Counted from the stretch's first letter, positions 6,703 through 16,389 are shown. The stretch is DNA of 64,000 nt from Hungatella sp. (GCA_009712635.1 WASS01000020.1:877208-941207); one strand, 5' to 3'. Program-made: numbers and translations. Notes: generated by a model from the letters alone, not told the origin.

Positions 6703-8457
6703 CTATCCGATTGACCAGTTCTGACTCTGATTCTGTAAGTCCGTCATATGACGGTAGATTCCATTCTTCCTGTATAGAACCTCAGGACTTCCCTCTTCTG
6801 CCACTTTGCCGTCTTTTAATACCACTATTTTATCTGCCTGGGCAACCGTTCTCATCCGGTGGGCGATAATCAGAACGGTCTTATTCCGAATCAGGTTTGA
6901 TATGGCGCTCTGTATGAGAGATTCGTTCTCTACATCGAGGGAGGCCGTAGCTTCATCAAGTATAATAACTGGTGCATCTTTTAATAACGCTCGTGCTATG
7001 GACAGACGCTGCCTTTCTCCACCAGAAAGTGCTGACCCGTTTTCACCAATTCTGGTCTGAAACCCTTCCGGCATCCGGTGGATAAAATCCATGCATTGAG
7101 CTGCTTTCGCTGCTTCCATGACTTCTTTATCCGACGCATCCTTTCTGCCGACACGGATATTTTCCATAATCGTATTGTTAAAAAGCATCACATCCTGAAA
7201 TACCACAGAGATATGCTTTAAAAGATATTCCGGATCAATCCCATTTACATCCATTCCCCCAATGGTAACGCTTCCTTTATCCACGTCCCAGAAACGTGCT
7301 GCCAGTCTTGCAGCCGTGCTTTTGCCGCCGCCGGAAGGACCAACCAGCGCAGTAACCTGCCCCTGTCTGGCGCAAAAGGAAATGTCCTCCAAAACAGTTT
7401 CATTCTGGTGATAGGAAAATCCCACATGATCATACACGATATCATATCCACTCAGTTTCCTGATTTCTTCCCCCTCCTGTACCGGCTCCTCCTCAATGGC
7501 TCTCATTCGTTCTACCTGCAGCAGGGTGGAATAGACCGCCGATAAATTATTCAGGCAGCCGGTGAGGGGGCCGTAGATCCGGGTAGCTGCAACCATGAAC
7601 ATAAGAAATACCATGAGATCCAGCTTTCTTTCTGTCATGAGAAATGCACCTGTAAGAACGGTGGTTGCCATACCAAGGCGTAATACCATCTGGGAGGCCG
7701 TCACAAAGCTGCCGTTTAATACTTCCATCCGGACAGTCCCTTTCTCCACCGCAATGATTTTTGAATCCAGATCCTTTAAATAAGTTTCCCGCTGGTTATT
7801 GGCTTTTATATCCTGAATATTTTCAATACACTCCTGAATTCCATCGGAAGCTGCCAGTTTCTTGGTCTTTTCCTTCCGCTCCATTCGGTCAATCAGAGGT
7901 CTGGTCCCCGCTGAAAGCATAAATGCCGCAGGAATCACCCATAAAAGTGCCAGTGCCATTTTCACATCCAGAAAAAACATTCCCAGTCCCACTAAAGCGG
8001 TGGAAAGGAGGGCACCTAAGAGTTCCGGTATAAAGTGTGAAAATGCGGTCTCCATCCATGCGCAATCCCCCATTATGGTCGTGGTTAAATCTGCCAGATC
8101 TCTTTTTCCGAAGAAAGATAGCGGTATCTTCCTTAATTTTTCCGCCAGTCGAATGCGCAAATTGGCGCTCTCCTGATATGAAGCAAGAAAGGTTTTATTA
8201 TACTGGTTGTATTGAAGTATAAAAATAAGAATCAGAAAGAGCAGGCTAAGCCCGATAAAGCCAAAAAGCCCTATTTCTACTCCCTTTCCTCCTGTTACAG
8301 GCATCAGCAGTTTCTCAAGAAATAGAATTAAAAGTCCCATTGGAAAGATAAGTCCCAGATTTGCTGCTGTGCAGGCAAATACTGCCTTAGTCAGATCTTT
8401 CCCTCCCTGTTCACTGAGAGCAAACCGTCTCTGTAAATACTTACTCATGTTTTTCAC
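6703..8457 (-). CDS. ABC exporter half-transporter (second subunit)
   Basis: The 584-residue protein has an exporter-type membrane domain (about 20-310) and a nucleotide-binding domain (about 345-575) with Walker A GPSGGGKST, signature LSGGERQRLSIARA, Walker B VIILDEATASLD and the H-loop IAHR. It overlaps the preceding half-transporter by 17 bases, and the two probably form a heterodimer. Paired exporters of this kind, behind a TetR gene, pump drugs, lipids or peptides. Relatives include siderophore-uptake pairs, so the substrate is not assigned. Confidence 0.92.
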   Translation of the reverse strand: MKNMSKYLQRRFALSEQGGKDLTKAVFACTAANLGLIFPMGLLILFLEKLLMPVTGGKGVEIGLFGFIGLSLLFLILIFILQYNQYNKTFLASYQESANLRIRLAEKLRKIPLSFFGKRDLADLTTTIMGDCAWMETAFSHFIPELLGALLSTALVGLGMFFLDVKMALALLWVIPAAFMLSAGTRPLIDRMERKEKTKKLAASDGIQECIENIQDIKANNQRETYLKDLDSKIIAVEKGTVRMEVLNGSFVTASQMVLRLGMATTVLTGAFLMTERKLDLMVFLMFMVAATRIYGPLTGCLNNLSAVYSTLLQVERMRAIEEEPVQEGEEIRKLSGYDIVYDHVGFSYHQNETVLEDISFCARQGQVTALVGPSGGGKSTAARLAARFWDVDKGSVTIGGMDVNGIDPEYLLKHISVVFQDVMLFNNTIMENIRVGRKDASDKEVMEAAKAAQCMDFIHRMPEGFQTRIGENGSALSGGERQRLSIARALLKDAPVIILDEATASLDVENESLIQSAISNLIRNKTVLIIAHRMRTVAQADKIVVLKDGKVAEEGSPEVLYRKNGIYRHMTDLQNQSQNWSIG

Positions 8458-10255
8458 CTACTTTCCATGAAACTGAGGTCTGATAATCCTTCCACATAGA
8501 CGCGTACAGCCCTTGTTTTTGAATCAGTTCCTCATGACTTCCTTCCTCTTCGATCCGTCCCTGGTTCATTACTAAAATCTTGTCTGCTCCGCGGACAGTG
8601 GAAAGACGGTGGGCAATCATTAAAACTGTTTTCCCTTTCACCAGGGTTTCAAATGCCTTCTGGATCTGATATTCATTGTCAGGATCAGCAAATGCCGTGG
8701 CTTCATCAAGAAGAACAATGGGGGCATTCTTTAACACAGCTCTTGCTATGGCAATTCTCTGGCATTCTCCGCCTGATAAGTAAACGCCTCTGGTACCCAC
8801 CACAGTCTCATATCCATCCGGAAATTTATCAATAATGTCCTGACAGCAGGCTGCTTTCACCGCCTGTTCTACTTCCTCTCTTGTAGCCTCCGGCCTTGCA
8901 GCCCGAATATTATTAAGTATTGTATCTTTAAAAAGATGGCTGTCCTGGAAAACAAAGCTGATCCTCTCCATGAGATTATCCGTATTTATCTCCCTGATAT
9001 CCACTCCACCCACACAGATACTTCCGCTGTCAACGTCATAAAACCGGGGAATGAGACTGGCTGCTGTGGTCTTTCCTCCACCCGAAGGTCCCACAATTGC
9101 CACAGTAGCGCCCTGAGGTATATAAAACGATACATTTTGCAAAGCGGCTTCCTTTCCTTTTTCATAGGAAAAGGTAACATTCTTAAATTCCACGGATGAA
9201 TCTTTTGGAAGTCCTGCATGTTCCGGTTCTTTTAAGGGCGGTTCTTCTATTATAAGCATCACCCTGTTTAAGGCATCCTTTGCTTTTAACGTATTCTCAC
9301 TGGTCCACATGATTTTATCCATCATGGTAACGCAGACTGGTGTAAATAAAACATAAAACAATATATCCAGGACTACTTTAAGATAGGAAGTTCCATAGCT
9401 TAAATCTGCGGTCAGAATGAGACCTGCCGGAATGAGAAAAGCAAAAATACCATTGATGCTTACAGTATAGGCACACATGGGAATCCGTAAAGAAACGGTA
9501 TAGTTAACTGCCCAGTTTTTATAACGGAGTATGGAATCATGAAAGTTTTTAAAGGAAAAAATACTCTGTTGAAATGTTTTTACAACCGGAATTCCTCTTA
9601 CATATTCCACGGCCTCATTGTTCATATCCTCCAGTGCATTCTGGTACTGTGCCATGGAATTTTCCATATCTCCCATCAGCACTCTGGTTAGGACAAAAAG
9701 CCCAACTGCCATAGGCAAAAGACTGATCAGTCCAAATCTCCAGTCAAAAAACAGCAGGAGAAACAAAACAGCCACTGGTGTCACCATTGCACCCGCCAGA
9801 TCAGGAAGCTGGTGAGCCAGATAGGTCTCGGTCTGTCCGGCTCCATCATCAATGATCCGGCGCAGTTTCCCGCTGCCCATACGTTTCACATACCCCACAG
9901 GCAGCCTTGTTAAATGATGAAGTGCAACTGTTTTCATATTCCTGGCTGTACGGAATGCAGACAAATGGGTGCACAAAAGTGCGCCGAAATATATCAGCAT
10001 ACTGCCAAGTGCTGCCCCAACAGCATACCAGCCATAAGTGATCATTTCTCCTGCTGCCCGGACATCCGGCCAGGCGGTTACTGCAGCTTTTACCGCCTTC
10101 CACATAAATACATAGGGAAACAGTCCGATTACGGCACTGATTCCGGACAGAAGACACCCCAGCCACGTTAAATATTTGTAATTCCCTGCAAATGTAAGGA
10201 GCGTGACCTTTCCGGCAACCGGAAGTTCTGTCATTAGATTCTTTTTCTCTTCCAC
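8441..10255 (-). CDS. ABC exporter half-transporter (first subunit)
   Basis: The 604-residue half-transporter has six membrane helices (about 25-320) and a nucleotide-binding domain with Walker A GPSGGGKTT near 385, signature YLSGGECQRIAIARA, and Walker B IVLLDEATAFADPDNE. The last motif has AFAD where the partner has ASLD, an asymmetry common in heterodimeric exporters. It follows the TetR gene by 77 bases and overlaps the second subunit by 17 bases. A partner pair under TetR control suggests induction by its substrate. Confidence 0.92.
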   Translation of the reverse strand: MEEKKNLMTELPVAGKVTLLTFAGNYKYLTWLGCLLSGISAVIGLFPYVFMWKAVKAAVTAWPDVRAAGEMITYGWYAVGAALGSMLIYFGALLCTHLSAFRTARNMKTVALHHLTRLPVGYVKRMGSGKLRRIIDDGAGQTETYLAHQLPDLAGAMVTPVAVLFLLLFFDWRFGLISLLPMAVGLFVLTRVLMGDMENSMAQYQNALEDMNNEAVEYVRGIPVVKTFQQSIFSFKNFHDSILRYKNWAVNYTVSLRIPMCAYTVSINGIFAFLIPAGLILTADLSYGTSYLKVVLDILFYVLFTPVCVTMMDKIMWTSENTLKAKDALNRVMLIIEEPPLKEPEHAGLPKDSSVEFKNVTFSYEKGKEAALQNVSFYIPQGATVAIVGPSGGGKTTAASLIPRFYDVDSGSICVGGVDIREINTDNLMERISFVFQDSHLFKDTILNNIRAARPEATREEVEQAVKAACCQDIIDKFPDGYETVVGTRGVYLSGGECQRIAIARAVLKNAPIVLLDEATAFADPDNEYQIQKAFETLVKGKTVLMIAHRLSTVRGADKILVMNQGRIEEEGSHEELIQKQGLYASMWKDYQTSVSWKVGEKHE

Positions 10256-10332
10256 CTTTTTTCCTCCTCTGACTGAATTTAATCAGCCATTAGTTAGCTT
10301 AAACTAATTCTTATTCAAAATAATATGGAGCA

Positions 10333-10956
10333 TTAAAGCCCCATAATTTTTTTCCAGCCCGCATGCTGGAAGGTTCCAAGTACCAGCCCATAAGACAGAG
10401 CCTTCTCTCTGGGAACATCATGAGCTACAAACTCCCAGAGCTGTTGGAAAAACGACCGTGCTAAAATATGAATGATGGTGCTGTCAATCTCCATGACATC
10501 ATGCCCCAATTCCTTCATTGCCTCTACAAACTCCCAGGTTGAGGCTTCTTCAATCTCCGTCAGCTCACTTAAATAACTGTCACAGTATTCTTTGCTGCTT
10601 TTACAGAAGATCAGTTTAAACAGATCAAAGCGGTCATAAACATAATTCACCATCCATGGAACATTATCATCGGAGATCACATCAAGGGCTGCTGCCTGTT
10701 TTTCCGGAGGCAGCGCAGCAAAATCCAGATGTACTGCTCTGTATTTTTCCATCAGTCCGTCTGCTGCATCTCCGGTCAGTTCCTCGAAAAGCGCCTCCTT
10801 ACCTGGAAAATACCCATAAATCGCTCCTGTTGTCACACAGGCCTCTTTTGCAATCCGTCTTAAGGAAGCACCTTCATAACCATACTTTAAAAATTCCTGT
10901 TTCCCCGCTTCCAGGATAGCGAGGCGTGTATCATTTCCATTTCCCTGAGTACCCAT
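10333..10956 (-). CDS. TetR family repressor of the ABC exporter operon
   Basis: The 207-residue protein begins with a TetR DNA-binding helix-turn-helix (about 10-57, ASLRRIAKEACVTTGAIYGYF) followed by an all-helical ligand domain with the YsiA-like layout. It is the first gene of the operon tetR-ABC-ABC. Two 13-bp palindromes lie just downstream of its -10 box, so it almost certainly represses itself and the exporter. AAGGAG is six bases before the ATG. Confidence 0.9.
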   Translation of the reverse strand: MGTQGNGNDTRLAILEAGKQEFLKYGYEGASLRRIAKEACVTTGAIYGYFPGKEALFEELTGDAADGLMEKYRAVHLDFAALPPEKQAAALDVISDDNVPWMVNYVYDRFDLFKLIFCKSSKEYCDSYLSELTEIEEASTWEFVEAMKELGHDVMEIDSTIIHILARSFFQQLWEFVAHDVPREKALSYGLVLGTFQHAGWKKIMGL

Positions 10957-10968
10957 TTGTTCTCCTTT

Positions 10969-10994
10969 ATAACACTGTTATATAACGATGTTAT
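10969..10994. promoter_or_regulatory. Tandem TetR operators
   Basis: Two adjoining 13-bp near-palindromes, ATAACACTGTTAT and ATAACGATGTTAT, share the form ATAAC-N3-GTTAT. They fill the space between the -10 box and the tetR ribosome site. Confidence 0.7.
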
Positions 10995-11021
10995 TATCAT
11001 ACAAAAAATGCAGGGCGTCAA
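10993..11021 (-). promoter_or_regulatory. Promoter of the tetR/ABC exporter operon
   Basis: TTGACG (11021-11016) and GATAAT (10998-10993), spacing 17. The -35 box lies in the loop and stem of the upstream operon's terminator. Confidence 0.7.
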
Positions 11022-11030
11022 CACGCCCTG
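11003..11030 (-). terminator. Terminator of the amino-acid importer operon
   Basis: CAGGGCG (11030-11024) pairs with CGCCCTG (11017-11011) on the minus strand, with six T after a CA. A T run also follows on the plus side, so it could work in both directions. Confidence 0.75.
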
Positions 11031-11095
11031 CCGGTTATTTTTTCTCAATAACGAACATTTCTTCTCTCATCGGTAAAAATTATCATCTGCCAGTT

Positions 11096-11974
11096 CTAAA
11101 CCTGACCGCCTTCCACTACCAGATTCTCCGGATCAATTTCATCTCCGTACACAGGTTCTAAGGTTTCTTTATAATCCTGATGGAAGAACTGCTCCCCTGC
11201 TAAAGATTTAATTTCCCCATTCAGCCATTCTAAAAGTTCCGTATTGCCTTTCTGCACGGCGGGAGCGATGGTGTCAAGATTTCCAATGGATTCAATTCCT
11301 ACTGTAAATCCCTTGTTTTGAATTGCCCATGCAAGAACTTCGGTATTATCAGTGGAGAATGCATCTCCTCTTCCATCGGCAAGAGCATCATATGCCTCCT
11401 GGTACTCATCGAACTTTAACAGCTTTATTTCCGGGTGATTCTGGGAGAAATAAGTCTCTGCAGTCGTGCCTTTTACTACAATTAAGGTTTTATCTTTTAA
11501 CTGGGAAACATCAGAGATCAGAGCCTTATCCGGTGATACCACTCCCAGTGCTACCTTCATATAAGGAAGAGCAAAATCTACCTGTTCTTTTCTTTCATTA
11601 GTCACTGTAAAATTAGCCAGTATGACATCAACCTTTGCTGATTTTAAGTATTCCACACGGCTGGCAGCTTCCACATAGACAAATTCCACTTTATCTTCAC
11701 TGCCAAACAAATCTTTTGCAATTCTTTTTCCAAAGTAAACGTCATATCCCTGGATCTTACCGTTGGAATCCACATACCCAAATGGATTTTTATCGCTGAA
11801 CACTCCGATGCGGATGGTACCGGCTTTCTTAATCTCATCAAGAGATCTGGCTTTTGCGGAAGGAGAAGCCTCCTGTGCCGGTGCTCCTGCCGGTGCTTTT
11901 GCCTGACTGCAGCCGGCTAAAAGCCCCGCTGCCATGGTGATTCCAAGTAATGCGCTTAATAATCCCTTTTTCAT
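11096..11974 (-). CDS. Amino-acid (probably cysteine) ABC importer binding lipoprotein
   Basis: This 292-residue solute-binding protein has a lipoprotein signal peptide ending LLAGC (lipidated C22). The mature part matches the polar amino-acid family 3 fold, and stretches such as ILANFTVTNERKEQVDFALPY and LIVVKGTTAETYF (each shorter than 21 residues) resemble the cysteine-binding CjaA group more than glutamine-binding types. It is the last gene of permease-permease-ATPase-binding protein. The Cys-codon leader at the head of the operon strengthens the case for cysteine or cystine, but substrate assignment is inference. Confidence 0.88.
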   Translation of the reverse strand: MKKGLLSALLGITMAAGLLAGCSQAKAPAGAPAQEASPSAKARSLDEIKKAGTIRIGVFSDKNPFGYVDSNGKIQGYDVYFGKRIAKDLFGSEDKVEFVYVEAASRVEYLKSAKVDVILANFTVTNERKEQVDFALPYMKVALGVVSPDKALISDVSQLKDKTLIVVKGTTAETYFSQNHPEIKLLKFDEYQEAYDALADGRGDAFSTDNTEVLAWAIQNKGFTVGIESIGNLDTIAPAVQKGNTELLEWLNGEIKSLAGEQFFHQDYKETLEPVYGDEIDPENLVVEGGQV

Positions 11975-11992
11975 AAATAATATCCTCCTTTT

Positions 11993-12751
11993 CTATCGAG
12001 CTTCATAATGAAACATATTTAAAAATTGCTTTGCTCTCTCTGTTTGGGGTGAGTTAAAAAACTCCTCCGGACTTCCCTCTTCTACGACAACGCCCTGATC
12101 CATAAACAAAACTCGGTCTGCAACTGCCCTTGCAAACTCCATCTCATGAGTTACAATTACCATTGTCATTCCCTCTCTGGCAAGCTCCAGTACTACCTGC
12201 AGGACTTCCCTGACCATCTCCGGATCCAAAGCAGCCGTTATCTCGTCGAGGAGAAGGATCTCCGGATGCATCATAAGGGCCCGCACAATGGCAACTCTCT
12301 GTTTCTGCCCGCCTGACAGCTGTCTTGGGTAGACATTTGTTTTATCTGACAGACCGACCCGTTTTAAAAGATCCTCAGCTTCTTTTGCCACTTCTGATCT
12401 TTCCCTCTTTTGAACCTTAACGGGAGCCAGAAGTATATTATCCAGAATGGTCAGATGAGGAAATAAATCATAGCTTTGAAATACCATTCCAATTTTTTGC
12501 CTCAACTCATAAACATCTTTATTCGCCCTGTCAATGACACGGTCTTTAAAACGAATGGTGCCGGAATCTACTGGCTCCAACATGTTTAAACATCGTAAAA
12601 AGGTGCTTTTTCCACAGCCGGAAGGGCCAATTATTACAACCACTTCTCCCTTTTTCAGAGAAAATGTAATATCGTTTAGTACCTTTAATCCATTTTCATA
12701 GGATTTATTCAGCTGCTCCGTTTTTAAAATTTCTTCCACATTCATAATCAA
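11993..12751 (-). CDS. Amino-acid ABC importer ATPase
   Basis: The 252-residue GlnQ-type ATPase carries Walker [10 protein letters not shown], signature [15 protein letters not shown], Walker [15 protein letters not shown] and a switch histidine (VTHEM). It drives the two permeases encoded just upstream; its start overlaps the second permease stop by four bases. An earlier in-frame ATG pair (MIMN) leaves the exact start two codons uncertain. Confidence 0.93.
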   Translation of the reverse strand: MIMNVEEILKTEQLNKSYENGLKVLNDITFSLKKGEVVVIIGPSGCGKSTFLRCLNMLEPVDSGTIRFKDRVIDRANKDVYELRQKIGMVFQSYDLFPHLTILDNILLAPVKVQKRERSEVAKEAEDLLKRVGLSDKTNVYPRQLSGGQKQRVAIVRALMMHPEILLLDEITAALDPEMVREVLQVVLELAREGMTMVIVTHEMEFARAVADRVLFMDQGVVVEEGSPEEFFNSPQTERAKQFLNMFHYEAR

Positions 12752-13425
12752 TCCCTCAATTTCTTATCTAACAGAGCCGCTGCTCTGGAAAATGGGTAAC
12801 AGACTGCAAAATACATGATAAAGATAACGCCGTAAACCCAAAGAGCTGCATCCGGAACTGTATAGCGGGAGGCGTCAATAATCTGCTTTCCCACCTTAAC
12901 CACTTCAATTACGCCGATCAGAACTACTAACGATGTGGTTTTAACCATTCTTGTAAGAAGATTCATCATGGACGGTAAAAGCCGGCGAATGGTCTGGGGT
13001 ATGATGATATGGCGGTAAACACCAATCTTACCAAAGCCAAGGGCATAACCGCTTTGATACTGATGAACAGGAATGGACTCCAGGGCACTTCGGACTAAAT
13101 CTCCCATCTCTGCGGTTCCCCAGAAGGTGAATACCAGCACTGCGGCGGTTCCTCCTGATAAATTCACATTTAAATGCTTTGCTGCCCCAAAATAAACAAG
13201 AAACAAAAGTACCAGCTGGGGCATGATCCGTACTGTCTCAAGATACAGACGACAGAAAAAACGTACAAGTTTATTGGTGCTGGTCATTACCATGCCAAAC
13301 AGCATTCCAAGGCAGATAGAAAAAAACATTGAGATAACCGCCAGCTTCAGCGAAACCCATAAACCTACCCACAGCCTTAAAAAATTATTTCCCTGAAACA
13401 GGATTTGAATTCCCAAATTCTGCAT
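12748..13425 (-). CDS. Amino-acid ABC importer permease, second subunit
   Basis: This 225-residue inner-membrane permease of the HisM/GlnP family has about five helices and an EAA-type loop ([21 protein letters not shown]). It overlaps the first permease by 41 bases, a tight arrangement that implies equal production of the two halves. Confidence 0.9.
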   Translation of the reverse strand: MQNLGIQILFQGNNFLRLWVGLWVSLKLAVISMFFSICLGMLFGMVMTSTNKLVRFFCRLYLETVRIMPQLVLLFLVYFGAAKHLNVNLSGGTAAVLVFTFWGTAEMGDLVRSALESIPVHQYQSGYALGFGKIGVYRHIIIPQTIRRLLPSMMNLLTRMVKTTSLVVLIGVIEVVKVGKQIIDASRYTVPDAALWVYGVIFIMYFAVCYPFSRAAALLDKKLRD

Positions 13426-14065
13426 ACCGCACCCTCCTTTCCAACAAGGTACAAAAAGCGGATACTGGCAGAAGAATCAGTAAATACGAGATGACCAGCA
13501 TGAAAAGAGCCTCATCTGTCTTATAGTAAATACCAATCAGATCCTTTGCCACAAACATAAGATCTGCAAGAGCAACTGCACTGAATACAGAGGTTTCCTT
13601 AATCAGGAAAATGATATTGGCGCAGAAGACCGGAACGGAAGTTGCAATCGCCTGGGGAAGTAGAATGAAACGGAATATCTGAAGCCCCGTCATACCCAGG
13701 CTTAAACCGGAATCTGTCTGAATCTTTGGAATCTGTTCAATTCCGGTACGGAATGCCTCCGCCATATAACTTCCTCCCAGGAATGCCAGACCTGTAATGG
13801 CACAAGTCTCTGAGCTTAGTACAATTCCAATCTTAGGCAAACCGAAATACAGAAAAAACAGCTGGATTAACAACGGTGTATTTCTTGATATCTCTATGTA
13901 CCCGTTCACAATGACTGTTAATACCGGTATTTTAAAAATCTTTACCAGACTGCACAGCAGACCGATCACAACTGACAGCAAAATTCCAAAAAATGCAATG
14001 GTCAGCGTTAAGCCTGCGGCACTGGCGTAAAGCGGCGCATACGCACGTATAAATTCAAAGTCCAT
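13385..14065 (-). CDS. Amino-acid ABC importer permease, first subunit
   Basis: This 226-residue HisM/GlnP-type permease has an N-terminal hydrophobic helix, the motif ISRNTPLLIQLFFLYFGLP that is typical of this family, and an EAA loop (LGMTGLQIFRFILLPQA). It is the first structural gene after the Cys-codon leader and its terminator. AAAGGAG lies about eight bases upstream of the ATG. Confidence 0.9.
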   Translation of the reverse strand: MDFEFIRAYAPLYASAAGLTLTIAFFGILLSVVIGLLCSLVKIFKIPVLTVIVNGYIEISRNTPLLIQLFFLYFGLPKIGIVLSSETCAITGLAFLGGSYMAEAFRTGIEQIPKIQTDSGLSLGMTGLQIFRFILLPQAIATSVPVFCANIIFLIKETSVFSAVALADLMFVAKDLIGIYYKTDEALFMLVISYLLILLPVSAFCTLLERRVRYAEFGNSNPVSGK

Positions 14066-14087
14066 ATTGTTATCTCCTTTGATTTCA

Positions 14088-14119
14088 TGAAAAAAGGAAG
14101 CAGATGAACGCCCATCTGC
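14088..14119 (-). terminator. Leader terminator, probable attenuator of the cysteine-type importer
   Basis: Minus strand: GCAGATG (14119-14113), six-base loop, GCC-flanked CATCTGC (14106-14100), then TTCCTTTTTT. It sits between the Cys-rich leader and the first permease, only about 25 bases before that gene, so it must be bypassed for expression. ATCTG at 14169-14165, overlapping the leader stop codon, can pair with CAGAT of the 5' arm. Confidence 0.8.
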
Positions 14120-14163
14120 CCCCTTTTTTCCATGTCTGGTCTGTCACAGGAATTTGCAGGAAA

Positions 14164-14274
14164 TCAGATATTGATACGCGCACCGGAAAAAACCGTATCT
14201 CTTCTTGCGAAGCATCTACAGCAAAAACAACAAAGCCTCATATTTTCCCGTACAACCATAAATAAATGATTCAT
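14164..14274 (-). CDS. Cys-rich 36-residue leader peptide of the importer operon
   Basis: The 36-codon frame from ATG 14274 has GGGAGA six bases upstream and contains the run CCFCCRC at residues 15-21: five cysteine codons in seven (TGT TGT TTT TGC TGT AGA TGC). A consensus promoter lies upstream, and an intrinsic terminator lies between it and the importer genes. The protein has no other recognisable feature. Scarcity of charged tRNA-Cys should stall a ribosome here and favour read-through into an importer that itself looks cysteine-specific. It has the same length and plan as the leader at 424-534, with a different sequence. Confidence 0.8.
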   Translation of the reverse strand: MNHLFMVVRENMRLCCFCCRCFARRDTVFSGARINI

Positions 14275-14310
14275 TTTCATTCTCCCTATAAACATACTAT
14301 TTATATATGT

Positions 14311-14339
14311 ATAATACTATGATGGAAACTATTTGTCAA
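14311..14339 (-). promoter_or_regulatory. Promoter of the cysteine-type importer operon
   Basis: TTGACA (14339-14334) and TATTAT (14316-14311), spacing 17, on the minus strand. Confidence 0.8.
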
Positions 14340-14365
14340 TTATTTTTTATCGGAAAATGACTGAT

Positions 14366-14410
14366 ACAAAAAATACCCTGGTAAGCAGCTATCAGCCGCT
14401 TATCAGGGTA
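14366..14410 (-). terminator. Terminator of the first chemoreceptor gene
   Basis: Minus strand TACCCTG (14410-14404) pairs with CAGGGTA (14380-14374), with an inner GATAAGCGGC/GCTGCTTACC pairing, followed by six T. It is 24 bases past the stop codon. Confidence 0.85.
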
Positions 14411-14433
14411 CATCTTATTCATTTAGAAAGAAT

Positions 14434-16389
14434 TTAAAGCTGGTCACCTGTATCAGAAAGCTGGAACTGCATAATCAGTTCTTTTAACATCTGCATCTGG
14501 CCTAATAATTCTTCACTGGTGGCAGCACTTTCTTCCGCTGTTGCTGAGTTAGACTGGGTAACCATGGATATTTTCTGCATACCATCTTCTAACTGAGCCA
14601 CACTGTCCGCCTGTCTCTTTAATGACTGGTATACCTTGGATACAAGTGTATCGATTGTATTGGTCTGCTCCACAATTTTTTCAAATACTACAGCAGTGGA
14701 CTCTGTGTTTCGTTTTCCCTGGGCAACGGATTCCATGGTGCTGTGGATTAAATCCGTAGTCTGCTTTGCAGCATCTGCACTTTTTCCAGCCAACTCTCTC
14801 ACCTCATCTGCAACAACGGAAAATCCTTTTCCTGCTTCCCCTGCACGAGCTGCCTCTATGGCGGCATTTAATGCCAGAATATTGGTCTGGAATGCAATAT
14901 CATCAATAATATGTATGATCTCCTGGATCTTCTTGGAGGAAGAATCAATGCTTACCATGGATTCCTGCAGCTTCTTCATCTCCTCATCTCCCTGTCTGGT
15001 CTCAAGAATTGCTGACTCCGTCATATCCTTAATGGTAAGGGTATACTGGGCATTATCCTTTATATGACTGGAGACCGTCTCCAGAGATGAAACCAGGCTC
15101 TCTGTGGTAGCCGCCTGTTCCGTGGAATTGGCAGCCAGATTCTGTCCTCCCAAAGCGACCTGGGCGGAGCTTGCACCAACCTGTTCTGCTGAACAGGCAA
15201 TGTTTTTCAACGTGGCGTTAAGGGAAGACAGGATCTTTTTAAGGGCTGTCTGGATAGGAACAAAATCTCCCATGTACCCCACCGAACTTGTAACCGTCAG
15301 ATCGCTATTAGCCACAGCATTCAGCACATGGGATATATCCATGATATAAGAACGAAGCTCTCTGATGGTATTGTGAAGTGCAAGAATTAAACGGGCGCTT
15401 TCATCTTTTCCTTTGGTAAGTTCCACATCATCTTGTAAATCGCCATGAGCCAGACGCTCAAGGCGCTGGGTTGCCTCAAGAATCGGCTTCGTGATCCGCT
15501 GTGCAAAGACTCTTACAATCAGAATGGATACTGCAAGTAGAAGCAGACCGGTAATCACACTCATCAGCAGAGTAAGGCGGACATTTCCTTCAATCTGAGT
15601 CAATGGAGTTGTCACAGCCACAGACCAGCCCTCCGGACCACTAAGAGGAGTATATCCCACCAGACGGCGGACCCCGTTGTAATAACTGAATCCCGTATCT
15701 GTCTTCCCATCCATCATGGCCTTAAAAATCTTAGCGGTTGGCTCATATGAGGGATCCTGCTTTGCCATTTCAAAGTAATCCTTTGGATTACTTACGTTGC
15801 CGGCATCTGGATGAATCACAGTTTTTCCTTCCTTATCTGTAACAAATGCATATCCGCTTTCTCCAATCTTAATCTTTGTCAGTTCATCGCTGAACGCTTT
15901 ATAAGGGAGAAGACCGTAAAGCACTTTTCCAGTGCTGCCAATGGGAGCCCCGATATAGAACACAATATCAGTATCTCCCTTAACAAATGGACTGGAAATA
16001 CAGGTAACTCCGTTTACCGCCTGCTTAAAAAACTCCTGATCTCCAATCTGATCTCCTTTATCATTGTTCCCATTGGAATCAGCAATTGTAATATAATTAA
16101 AACCAGAGACCTGTGCTTCTTCTTCCAGAAGACGCTTCTGCTCTGCTGCAGAAGTTTTTCCGTCTGTCAGAAAACTCTTTGATGCAGTAATCTTAATCTG
16201 GTTCCTGTAGATGTCAAGTACAGAATCAATTCCCTGTTGATACGATGCTGCCAGATAGGATGAATTTTTCTTCGCTTCTTCAATAGAACTCTGATAATGA
16301 AAAATAGAAGTGAGAGCAGTTAGAAATCCAACTGTTAAAACCAATAACAATGAAACAAAAATTATAAGCTTACTTTTTAAGTATTTCAT
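14434..16389 (-). CDS. Methyl-accepting chemotaxis protein, Cache type
   Basis: The 651-residue chemoreceptor has a membrane helix at about 8-28, an extracellular double-Cache-like sensor (about 35-270, with DGKTDTGFSYYNG and YTPLSGPEGWSVAVTTPL), a second helix (about 272-296), HAMP (about 297-350), and a cytoplasmic signalling domain whose hairpin tip reads [20 protein letters not shown]. The ligand is unknown. It is separated from the next two receptors by a terminator and has its own ribosome site (GGAGG about ten bases upstream). Confidence 0.92.
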   Translation of the reverse strand: MKYLKSKLIIFVSLLLVLTVGFLTALTSIFHYQSSIEEAKKNSSYLAASYQQGIDSVLDIYRNQIKITASKSFLTDGKTSAAEQKRLLEEEAQVSGFNYITIADSNGNNDKGDQIGDQEFFKQAVNGVTCISSPFVKGDTDIVFYIGAPIGSTGKVLYGLLPYKAFSDELTKIKIGESGYAFVTDKEGKTVIHPDAGNVSNPKDYFEMAKQDPSYEPTAKIFKAMMDGKTDTGFSYYNGVRRLVGYTPLSGPEGWSVAVTTPLTQIEGNVRLTLLMSVITGLLLLAVSILIVRVFAQRITKPILEATQRLERLAHGDLQDDVELTKGKDESARLILALHNTIRELRSYIMDISHVLNAVANSDLTVTSSVGYMGDFVPIQTALKKILSSLNATLKNIACSAEQVGASSAQVALGGQNLAANSTEQAATTESLVSSLETVSSHIKDNAQYTLTIKDMTESAILETRQGDEEMKKLQESMVSIDSSSKKIQEIIHIIDDIAFQTNILALNAAIEAARAGEAGKGFSVVADEVRELAGKSADAAKQTTDLIHSTMESVAQGKRNTESTAVVFEKIVEQTNTIDTLVSKVYQSLKRQADSVAQLEDGMQKISMVTQSNSATAEESAATSEELLGQMQMLKELIMQFQLSDTGDQL

